From positions 1 to 64,000 of the forward strand of contig NC_020126.1 of NCBI RefSeq assembly GCF_000331735.1: a stretch of DNA of 64,000 nt. Reading direction: 5' to 3'. This stretch comes from Myxococcus stipitatus DSM 14675 (GTDB lineage Bacteria > Myxococcota > Myxococcia > Myxococcales > Myxococcaceae). Under the pieces are notes generated by a model that saw nothing but the letters and a program-made list of their open reading frames with translations, was not told the origin of the DNA and did not search any database. The stretch's first letter is position 1; every line of letters begins with the position of its first letter. A program made the translations under genes and the position numbers. Below are positions 18,698 through 25,488 of this stretch, in pieces.

Positions 18698-18758
18698 TCA
18701 GCGCGTCGCGTCGAATTCCATGGAACCTGAATCGTTCTTCAAGTTCCGCATTCGCGCG

Positions 18759-19727
18759 TCAGCGCGCGGGGCGCTGCTCGGCGGCGAGGCGCTCGGCCAG
18801 GTCGATGACGTGGGCCTCGATGCACACGTCGTCCAGGAGGTTGGCCTCCACCACGCCCGTGGGGCTCGTGACATTCACCTCGGTGAGGTAGTCGCCCAGC
18901 ACGTCGATGCCCACGAACAGCAGCCCGCGCTTGCGGAGCTCGGGCTTGAGGCGCTCGCAAATCTCGCGGTCCCGAGCGGTGAGCACCGCCTTGTGCGGGG
19001 TGCCGCCCGCGGCCATGTTGCCCCGGTGGTCATCGCCCGAGGGCACTCGCAGCACACCGCCCACCGGCTCGCCGTCCACCATGAGGATGCGCTTGTCGCC
19101 CTGGCGGCTCTCGGGGATGTACACCTGCGCGACGACGGCCTCGCGGCCTCCCTGCGTGAGCAACTCCACCGCGGAGCGCGCGTTCCGGTCTCCCGGAGAC
19201 AGGAAGAGGATGCCCTTCCCACCGAACCCATCCACCGGCTTGAGGATGGTGCCCTGCTCGTTGCGAGCGATGAAGTCCAGCAGCACGGGCAGCTCGCGGC
19301 TGATGCGCGTGTCCGGCATCAAGTCCGCGTAGCGCAGCGAGAAGAGCTTCTCGTTCGCGTCGCGGATGCCCGCGGGGTGGTTCAGGTAGACGGGCGGGCG
19401 CTCCGGACACAGCTCCACCATCTGCGTGGCGTGGAGGAACTCCACGTCCACCGGCGGGTCCTTGCGCAGGAAGAGCACGTCGACGTCCGACAGCTCGCGC
19501 GGCACCTCGTCCAGCACGTCGAAGTGACGCCCCACCTCCCGGCGCACGGTGACCTGGCGCATGCGCGCCTCCGCCGCCCGGCCGTTGAAGCGCAGCCACC
19601 CCTGCTCGAAGTAGAGCACCCGGTGGCCCCGCTTCTGCGCCTCCAGCATCACCGCGAAGGTGGAATCGTGGTCCACCCGCACCGTCTCGAGCGGGTCCAT
19701 CAGGAAGGCAATGGTGAGCGCGGCCAT
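18759..19727 (-). CDS. gshB: Glutathione synthetase
   Basis: An ATP-grasp ligase that joins gamma-glutamylcysteine and glycine. The 322-residue length fits GshB (about 315). Diagnostic segments are FLMDPLETVRVDHDSTFAVMLEA at the N-terminus, LRKDPPVDVEFLHAT, the glycine-rich lid VDGFGGKGILFL around residue 165, and TEVNVTSPTGVVEA near the C-terminus, which binds Mg and product. ATG 19727 is at the family start; the frame runs on upstream without support. No gshA is in the window. It follows the kinase gene by 78 bases on the same strand and may be cotranscribed with it. Confidence 0.95.
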   Translation of the reverse strand: MAALTIAFLMDPLETVRVDHDSTFAVMLEAQKRGHRVLYFEQGWLRFNGRAAEARMRQVTVRREVGRHFDVLDEVPRELSDVDVLFLRKDPPVDVEFLHATQMVELCPERPPVYLNHPAGIRDANEKLFSLRYADLMPDTRISRELPVLLDFIARNEQGTILKPVDGFGGKGILFLSPGDRNARSAVELLTQGGREAVVAQVYIPESRQGDKRILMVDGEPVGGVLRVPSGDDHRGNMAAGGTPHKAVLTARDREICERLKPELRKRGLLFVGIDVLGDYLTEVNVTSPTGVVEANLLDDVCIEAHVIDLAERLAAEQRPAR

Positions 19728-19805
19728 GGTCTCGGGAGGGTGGGGGTGAGAGGTGCCGGAAGATAACAGGGCCCCTCTGCACCGCCGCACATTCGAGAGA
19801 GGCGC

Positions 19806-21512
19806 CTACAGGTCCTGCCAGCTCTCGAAGTTCAACCGCGTTGTCTCCCCCGCGACAATCACCACGACGAGTGAGCGCTTCTCGCCCTGGGGGTCGAGGA
19901 TTCTCAGCGTGTGCTTGCCCGCCGGCAGCTCCACGCCGAGCAGCGGCATCGTCCCCAGCTTCTGCTTGCCCAGGTAGATGGGCGCCGACTGGCCCTTCAC
20001 GTTGAGCGAGAGCTTCCCCGTCGCGCGGCCGGGACGCGAGGTGCCGGTCCGCTCCGTCTTCGGCCCGTCGTCCACCGGCTCCTTGCGCGGAGCCGTCTCC
20101 TTGACGACTTCCGGGGGCTTCTTCCCCGCCACCACCGTGCCGCCGTCCTCCGGGAAGACGGCCAGCCGGGAGTCGTAGAGCTGCACCTCCGGGATGGGCT
20201 CCACCGTGGAGTCCAGCGCGCTGCTCAAGCGCAGGGCGCCATAGCCTCCGCCCGCGAGGATGGCGAGCAGCACCACGCCCCACAGCACATTGGAGCGCGT
20301 GCGCTGCGCGGACGTGAGCGCCTCCGCGTCCTCCGGCGTCGGAGCCTGGGACTTCTTCACCGTCGCCACCCGGCGCGAGGGCTTCTTGCCCGGCACCGGC
20401 TCGTTCCCGTTCTTGGGCGTGGCGGTGTCCTCGCGCACGGGCAGGTACGGCCCGTCATCTGACCGAAGGGCGCGCTTGGCGGTGTCCACCATGTGGCTGC
20501 TGGCCGTGCCCTCCGCGCTCTCCAGCAGCGCGCGCGTGGCCGCCATCCGCTCCGCGAAGAGCTCCCGCATCATCGAGGCGCGGTGGTCCGCGTCCTGAAT
20601 CAACGAGCTCGCCGCCGCCTCGATGGCGCGCGCCATGTCCCGGCCGTTGGAGAAGCGCTTCTCGCGGCTGCGCTCCAGCGCCTGCATCACCACCCGGCCC
20701 ACCTGCTCCGGTACGTGGGGCGCGACGTGCGAGGGCCAGGGGATGGGCGCCTCGAGAATCTTCATCATCTCGTCGCGCTCGGTGCTCCCCGCGAACAGCC
20801 GCGCGCCGGTGAGCATCTCGTGCATCATCACGCCGACGGAGAACAGGTCGCTGCGGCCATCCAGCTTCTCGCCGCGCACCTGCTCCGGGGACATGTAGCC
20901 GGTGGTGCCCTTCACCGTGCCCGCGTGCGTGCGCTCCAGGCTGCCCTTCGCCTTGGCGATGCCGAAGTCGAGCAGCTTCACCACGCCGTCGTACGTCACC
21001 ATGACGTTCTTCTGCGCGACGTCGCGGTGGATGACGGGGCTGGGCTCGCCCGAGGGCGCGGTGAAGGTGTGCGCGTAGTGCAGCGCCATGCAGACGTCGC
21101 GCACCACCGACAGCGTGAAGCCCAGCGGCACCTGCTGCTTGCGGCGCAGGCACGCACCCGTAATCTGGTTCAGGTTCTGCCCGGCGATGAACTCCATGGC
21201 CAGGTAGAGCCCGTCATCCTCCTGCCCCAGGTCGAACACCTGCGCGATGTTGGGGTGGTTGAAGGCCGCGGTGATGCGGGCCTCGTCCAAGAACATCCGC
21301 TCGAACTGCTCGTTGTCGCGGACATCCGGGAGGATGCGCTTGACGACCACGTACTTGCGGAAGCCACCCGGACCCGAAGTGAAGCCGAGGAACAGCTCGG
21401 CCATGCCACCGACGGACAGCTGGGTGACGACCTCGTACTTCCCGATGCGCTCGCCTCGATAGAAATCGATGGGTGCACCTTCCTCGCCAGCGCCCCGCCA
21501 CCGGAGCAGCAC
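19806..21512 (-). CDS. Ser/Thr-type protein kinase 1 with C-terminal PEGA domain
   Basis: A 568-residue Hanks-type kinase. The kinase domain (about 25-295) has a VGGMAELFLG loop, catalytic Lys in VVVKRIL, the HRD loop at 162-164 and LLDFGIAK and GTTGYMSPEQ. The catalytic loop is HRDVAQKN: the usual Lys two residues after the Asp is Ala, and a Lys stands two further on. A linker with basic patches leads to one transmembrane helix (about 405-425), an extracytoplasmic spacer and a PEGA domain (about 500-568; APIYLGKQKLGTMPL, ELPAGKHTL). GTG 21512 is the furthest start; the true start could lie closer to IDFYRGERIGKY. It is divergent from a TPR gene across the DnaA-box-rich region. Confidence 0.9.
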   Translation of the reverse strand: MLLRWRGAGEEGAPIDFYRGERIGKYEVVTQLSVGGMAELFLGFTSGPGGFRKYVVVKRILPDVRDNEQFERMFLDEARITAAFNHPNIAQVFDLGQEDDGLYLAMEFIAGQNLNQITGACLRRKQQVPLGFTLSVVRDVCMALHYAHTFTAPSGEPSPVIHRDVAQKNVMVTYDGVVKLLDFGIAKAKGSLERTHAGTVKGTTGYMSPEQVRGEKLDGRSDLFSVGVMMHEMLTGARLFAGSTERDEMMKILEAPIPWPSHVAPHVPEQVGRVVMQALERSREKRFSNGRDMARAIEAAASSLIQDADHRASMMRELFAERMAATRALLESAEGTASSHMVDTAKRALRSDDGPYLPVREDTATPKNGNEPVPGKKPSRRVATVKKSQAPTPEDAEALTSAQRTRSNVLWGVVLLAILAGGGYGALRLSSALDSTVEPIPEVQLYDSRLAVFPEDGGTVVAGKKPPEVVKETAPRKEPVDDGPKTERTGTSRPGRATGKLSLNVKGQSAPIYLGKQKLGTMPLLGVELPAGKHTLRILDPQGEKRSLVVVIVAGETTRLNFESWQDL

Positions 21513-21874
21513 CGCGGCGGAGGATAACAGGCTTGTAGGGCGTGGACGTGGGGTGTGAATGCGCCGTCACGCCAGGTCGCCCCCTCATCCACGGGCGGGC
21601 TGTGGATGGCCTGTGGATAGCTGGGGGGTGGCTGTGGAGAAACGGTGGCGTGGATCATCGCCTGTGGGAAGCCGGGGGAAACCGCCAGTTTACCCACATG
21701 TAGCATCGGGCGAATTCGTGAGTCATCTCGCGAGCTTGCTGACTTGTCCCCAAGTCCACGCCCTCTACTGCTTCCACCATTTGATCAATACCTCCATTAA
21801 GCTTTTGAAGAAGCAGCAGGCCGCTGGGGACAGAGCCTGTGGATGGGTGCAACACGGTTGTAGAGTCCTGGGCC
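21513..21874. other. Candidate replication origin: DnaA-box cluster plus AT-rich patch
   Basis: A 362-base gene-free, divergent intergenic region. Words within one mismatch of the DnaA box (TTATCCACA or its complement) are TGTGGATAG 21612-21620, TGTGGAGAA 21633-21641 and TTACCCACA 21690-21698. Two-mismatch words are TCATCCACG 21585, TGTGGATGG 21601 and 21838, and CGTGGATCA 21649. The sites at 21601, 21612 and 21633 are spaced 11 and 21 bases, about one and two helical turns. Bases 21780-21812 have only 10 G/C in 33, which is strikingly AT-rich here and includes TTGATCAA. Together this resembles a bacterial oriC (box array plus unwinding element) about 20 kb from dnaA. No perfect box is present. 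Promoters of both flanking genes must also lie here. Confidence 0.5.
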
Positions 21875-22705
21875 GTGCGAGCACTCACCCTCCTCTTCTG
21901 GTTGTTCGCCACGCAGGCCTGGGGCGTGGAGTCCCCGCTGACGCGAGCCGAGCAGCTCTTCGATGCGCTGGCGTTCGATGAAGCGGCCACGGCCTTCCAG
22001 GCGGCGCTGAAGGCCCCTGGGACGCGCGAGGAGCGCACGCGGGCATGGCGGGGGCTGGCGATATGCCACGCGGTCCTGGGACAGCGTCAGGAGGCCCAGG
22101 AGGCCTTCGAGGCTTTGCTGGTCCTGGACCCTGGCACGGAGGTGAAGGACTCCCTGGGGCCCAAGGTGCAGCTGCCCTTCCAGGCGGCGAAGGCGGCCTT
22201 GATGGGGCGGCGGGCCACACTCACGGTGACGCGGATGCCGGATGGGCGGGTGGTGGCGGTGTTGGAGCAGCCTCGGAGCGTGGCCACGGAGGTGATGGTG
22301 GCGGTGCGTGTGCCGGGCGCGGCGGGCTTCTCCGCGGTGGTGCGGCCTCCGCCCGGGCCGGTGTCGATGAAGGCCCCGCCGGAGCGCGCCGTGGAGGCCT
22401 ACGCGGTGGCGCGCGATGCCGGGGGAGTCATCCTGTTCGAGCAGGGCACCGCGCGGGCCCCGCTGCGGCTGGAGGCCGTGGGAGAGGTGCCCGCGGCGGT
22501 GGCCTCGGCGCGGGAGGGGGCGCTGTCGCCGGGGGCGCCCCTGGCCTCGGCGGCCTCGGTGGAGGAGGCACCTCGCGGAGGTCTCTGGCCCTACGTCGTG
22601 GGCGGAGTGGGACTGGCCGCGGCGGGGGTGGTGCTGGGCGTGGTGCTGACGCGGCCGGAGTCGCTGGTGCTGCCCGTGGCGGACCGCTCGGAGCGCTTGC
22701 CATGA
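21875..22705 (+). CDS. Exported TPR protein with C-terminal membrane helix
   Basis: A 276-residue protein. The signal peptide is MRALTLLFWLFATQAWG, followed by a TPR-like region (about 24-88; RAEQLFDALAFDEAATAFQAAL) and a GPKV motif at 95-98 in the context LGQRQEAQEAFEALLVLDP. A beta-rich domain follows (about 110-190), then an Ala/Pro linker and a C-terminal transmembrane helix (about 237-258; PYVVGGVGLAAAGVVLGVVL). The frame is open to a GTG at 21839, but GTG 21875 gives the clean signal peptide. It overlaps the next gene by four bases (ATGA), so the two are an operon. It is divergent from kinase 1 and related to the TPR gene beside kinase 3. Confidence 0.72.
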   Translation: MRALTLLFWLFATQAWGVESPLTRAEQLFDALAFDEAATAFQAALKAPGTREERTRAWRGLAICHAVLGQRQEAQEAFEALLVLDPGTEVKDSLGPKVQLPFQAAKAALMGRRATLTVTRMPDGRVVAVLEQPRSVATEVMVAVRVPGAAGFSAVVRPPPGPVSMKAPPERAVEAYAVARDAGGVILFEQGTARAPLRLEAVGEVPAAVASAREGALSPGAPLASAASVEEAPRGGLWPYVVGGVGLAAAGVVLGVVLTRPESLVLPVADRSERLP

Positions 22706-23592
22706 GACGAGCGTTCTCGAGGGGGTGGTGGTTCGTGGCCCTGGCGTCGCTCGTGCTGGCCGCGTGCGAGGACGTGCCCGCGCTGGTGCCGCCCGACCTG
22801 TGCGCCAGCGTGGTGTGTCCGGAGGGGCAGGGGTGCCTGGAGGGGCGGTGCCTGGCCACCGCGTGCCAGGGCGTGGCCTGCGGCGCCGGACGGTACTGCG
22901 AGCAGGACGCGTGCAAGGAAGCCTCGTGTCTGGGGACGGCGTGCGCGGGCGGAGAGGTGTGCCGCGAGGGGGCGTGTGGCCGCGTGAGCTGTGGCGCGAC
23001 CGTGGCGTGCCTCCCGACGGAGCGGTGCCTGGACTCGGTCTGCGTGAAGGACACGTGCAGAGGCGTGGCCTGTCCTCAAGGCACGGTGTGCCGGCCGGGT
23101 GGGCAGTGCCGGGGCATCGCGTGCGCGGGTGACTCCGCTTGTGCCTCGGATGAGCGCTGCGGCGCGGACGGCCGCTGTGTGTCGACCTCCGGGTGCGCGG
23201 CGGTGAGCTGCCCCGCGCAGCAGGTGTGTCGCGAGGGCGCGTGCCAGGTGCTCTCCTGCGCCAGCGCGGCGCAGTGTGGACCCGGTGAGGTGTGTCGCTC
23301 GGGCACGTGCCTGTCCGGCACGGAGGCCTGCGCGAAGAAGGGCCCGTGCGCCGCGGGGCAGGTGTGCCGGGACGGTGCATGCCGCGCGGTGGAGTGCGGC
23401 GCGGGCCGGTCATGCCAGGGACTGGAGAGCTGTCGCGCGGGCGTGTGCGAGGGGCCGGTGCGAGCAGAGGCGCAGGGGCTGACTCCCGGGGCGGGGGTGC
23501 TCCCAGTGGGGCCCGGCTCCGTGAGTCCAGGCGTGGGCGGAGGCCCGGCCCGAGGCCCCACGCATACGCTTCATCCCGGAGTGGTTCCGTGA
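22702..23592 (+). CDS. Cys-rich repeat lipoprotein
   Basis: A 296-residue lipoprotein (lipobox LAAC, Cys22) with 41 cysteines by my count. Most of the protein is a tandem array of short units of the form C-x4-C-x5-C-x4-C, such as CQGVACGAGRYCEQDAC, resembling Cys-rich repeats of other myxobacterial surface proteins and Dickkopf-like modules. The last 40 residues are Gly/Pro-rich without Cys. It must fold outside the cytoplasm with many disulfides. It is translationally coupled (ATGA) to the TPR protein with a C-terminal membrane helix, so the two probably act at the same envelope site. Partners and ligand are unknown. Confidence 0.75.
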   Translation: MRRAFSRGWWFVALASLVLAACEDVPALVPPDLCASVVCPEGQGCLEGRCLATACQGVACGAGRYCEQDACKEASCLGTACAGGEVCREGACGRVSCGATVACLPTERCLDSVCVKDTCRGVACPQGTVCRPGGQCRGIACAGDSACASDERCGADGRCVSTSGCAAVSCPAQQVCREGACQVLSCASAAQCGPGEVCRSGTCLSGTEACAKKGPCAAGQVCRDGACRAVECGAGRSCQGLESCRAGVCEGPVRAEAQGLTPGAGVLPVGPGSVSPGVGGGPARGPTHTLHPGVVP

Positions 23593-23607
23593 GAGCGGCG
23601 CGCCTGC

Positions 23608-23907
23608 TCACCGGAGGACGTCGCGCAGCTTCTCCAGGAGCCCGGGCAAGGTCGTGAGCAGCTCGTGGTCCGTGTGCTCGAGATCCTCGTGCAGGACCTC
23701 GAGCTCCTCGCTCGGGTCCGTCGTGGTGGCCAGCTGGTGGAGGAGCCCGTGCAGCTGCTGGTGGCGTGTCACCAGTCGCGTGAGGGCGCCCTCCAATTCA
23801 TGGGAGAGCGTGTCATCCCATGGGAAGTCCAAGCTGATGAGCTCTCGGAGTTGTTCCACCAGGTAGGTGAGGTCCCAGGACTCCTCGTAGCCGGCTCTCC
23901 GAGGCAT
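23608..23907 (-). CDS. Small helical hypothetical protein
   Basis: A 99-residue acidic protein, Leu- and His-rich, predicted to be wholly helical with heptad-like spacing (LEGALTRLVTRHQQLHGLLHQLATT, then ELEVLHEDLEHTDHELLTTL). It likely forms a coiled coil or helical bundle. There is no signal, Cys or membrane segment. ATG 23907 has a GGGGGAG Shine-Dalgarno at good spacing. It is convergent with the Cys-rich lipoprotein gene and 22 bases downstream of the next minus-strand gene. I recognise no family. Confidence 0.62.
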   Translation of the reverse strand: MPRRAGYEESWDLTYLVEQLRELISLDFPWDDTLSHELEGALTRLVTRHQQLHGLLHQLATTTDPSEELEVLHEDLEHTDHELLTTLPGLLEKLRDVLR

Positions 23908-23929
23908 CGCTCCCCCAGACCACCGGGCC

Positions 23930-24310
23930 TCAGCCCAACACGCGTATCCGGGTGAGCCCCGCCAGCGTCAGCCGCGAGCGGGACGTGTCCACTTCCACCG
24001 TGGCGTGGCAGCCCTCCAGCTCCAGGCAGGCCCTCCGCGGCATCGAGGGCGGGCCCTCCTCCTGGTGCGCCAACGACGCCATGCGGAACAGCTCCGAGTA
24101 CAGGGCTTGTCGCGTCTGGGGAGGCAGGCCCTCCACGCTGCCTCTCAGGCCGCGTGGAATGAGCACGGTGAAGGCATGCGGGCAGGCCGTGGGTTCCGCG
24201 TCGGCGACGAGGGTCATGACGGGCGCCAACTGCGAGAATCGTACCTTTTGACGACTCAACCATTCCGCGTGGTTGCGGCGGGGGGAGGGGTGACTGTCTG
24301 AAAAAGTCAC
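23930..24310 (-). CDS. Hypothetical protein
   Basis: Up to 126 residues. From about residue 32 (MTLVADAEPTACPHAFTVLIPRG) it reads as a compact mixed alpha/beta domain ending CHATVEVDTSRSRLTLAGLTRIRVLG. The first 30 residues are polar and may not be translated: GTG 24310 and ATG 24217 are both possible starts and neither has a good ribosome site. It has three cysteines and no signal peptide. It may be cotranscribed with the helical hypothetical 22 bases downstream. I recognise no family. Confidence 0.5.
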   Translation of the reverse strand: MTFSDSHPSPRRNHAEWLSRQKVRFSQLAPVMTLVADAEPTACPHAFTVLIPRGLRGSVEGLPPQTRQALYSELFRMASLAHQEEGPPSMPRRACLELEGCHATVEVDTSRSRLTLAGLTRIRVLG

Positions 24311-24367
24311 AGGCCCTTCCCTGGAGAATCCTGAAGTGTTGACCGGGTGGCGCGCTCCGCGAGTGCT

Positions 24368-24390
24368 CGCCTGCCCTGCTCCGACAGGCG
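24368..24390 (-). terminator. Hairpin after fibre-like gene
   Basis: CGCCTG (24368-24373) pairs with CAGGCG (24385-24390), extendable by GTG/CAC across a CT/CT internal loop. It lies directly after the stop at 24392 of the minus-strand secreted-protein gene. Confidence 0.42.
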
Positions 24391-24391
24391 C

Positions 24392-25309
24392 TCACTTCAG
24401 CTGGCAGCAGATGGCGTACGCCGTGGTGGGAGCGGCGGCGTTCTGGGCGCCCTGGCAGCGATATCCCGCCGCGCTCGGAGGTTGCTGGGTGGGGCTGCTG
24501 GTCGTCGTGACCCCCACCGGCATGAACGTGACGCCCGCGCTGGCGGTGGCGTCATGGATTCCGTCACAACCCCCGCCCATCAAGAGCTCGCCTGGAAGGC
24601 ACCAGGCCGTGATGCCCGCCGGGTCGCTGCTGGCGGCGCTCTTCGGGTAGGTGCAGGACAACCTGGGCACCGCGTGCTGGTGGTCCGCGCGGGCCACCGT
24701 CACGGAGGTGCCGTTGGTGCCACCGGTCGGAGGGAGTCGAGCGCTCAACGTCGGCTGCGTCCCCACGGTGGTGATGACGAGCCCGTCTCCGAACTTGCCC
24801 GGGATGTCATCGAGCTTGTCCTTGTCCCCCGCGCTCATGAAGCCCTGGGCCGTGGGGGTGGCGGCGTTGTGGGAGTGGATCGCCGGAGCGAAGGCGGAGG
24901 GCAGGGAGCCCGCGAGCCGCTGGCTGTCATTGGCGCGCAGGGCGAAGGGCACCGACGTCAGCGGCAGCCGGGGGATGAGCTCGGACTGGCCCGCGAGCGT
25001 GACGCCCAGGTGCAGCTCGTTGCGCTTCATGACGTCATCGCGCAGGGGCATCGACGCCCCCAGCACCACCGCGTAGTAGCCGTTCGTCACCGGCACGCCC
25101 ACGTGGCTCTCCTGCCAGAGGGGCGCGCCTCCGGTGGACGTGGCGTAGAGGGCGAAGGTGATGTCCTGCGGTGAGCCTTCGGGCGAGCCATCCGCGCGCA
25201 CCAGCCGCCCCTGGAAGGCCATGGTCCGAGGCGCCTCCTGCGCGAACGCGGGCGCTGTCCCCACCACGAGCAACACGAGCACGGACACGAAGACGGGTCG
25301 AACGGGCAT
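24392..25309 (-). CDS. Secreted fibre-like protein
   Basis: A 305-residue exported protein with signal peptide MPVRPVFVSVLVLLVVGTAPAFAQ. The N-terminal domain (about 25-125) has QGRLVRADGSPEGSPQDITFALY and LTSVPFALRAND, a module that begins many secreted myxobacterial proteins with fibre-like sequence. A short segment SHNAATPTAQGFMSAGDKDKLD resembles phage tail-fibre repeats. The C-terminal domain has four to five Cys (LSCTYPKS, AWCLPGELLMGGGCDG, YRCQGAQ, ICCQLK) and may be a disulfide-bonded binding head. ATG 25309 has GGAG upstream. No phage genes are near, so a surface-adhesin role is more likely than a phage tail. Confidence 0.62.
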   Translation of the reverse strand: MPVRPVFVSVLVLLVVGTAPAFAQEAPRTMAFQGRLVRADGSPEGSPQDITFALYATSTGGAPLWQESHVGVPVTNGYYAVVLGASMPLRDDVMKRNELHLGVTLAGQSELIPRLPLTSVPFALRANDSQRLAGSLPSAFAPAIHSHNAATPTAQGFMSAGDKDKLDDIPGKFGDGLVITTVGTQPTLSARLPPTGGTNGTSVTVARADHQHAVPRLSCTYPKSAASSDPAGITAWCLPGELLMGGGCDGIHDATASAGVTFMPVGVTTTSSPTQQPPSAAGYRCQGAQNAAAPTTAYAICCQLK

Positions 25310-25488
25310 GAGGACTCCACGACGGGAGAGGGACTCGCGAGGGAGTCTATGCCGCGAGCGTTCAGCAGCTGAAACCCGAGGGGCCTCGGAATGGCGCGGA
25401 GCAACGTTGGAGGACCGCACGCGGGGGCCTCCCCCTCGCATCCCCCTGGGGCCGGGGCTATAGCCGGACGTTGGCTCGGGGAGGACCC

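Noticed and set aside
24392..25309. Tail-fibre-like sequence considered as a prophage remnant
   Set aside because: It has a signal peptide and no phage genes nearby.
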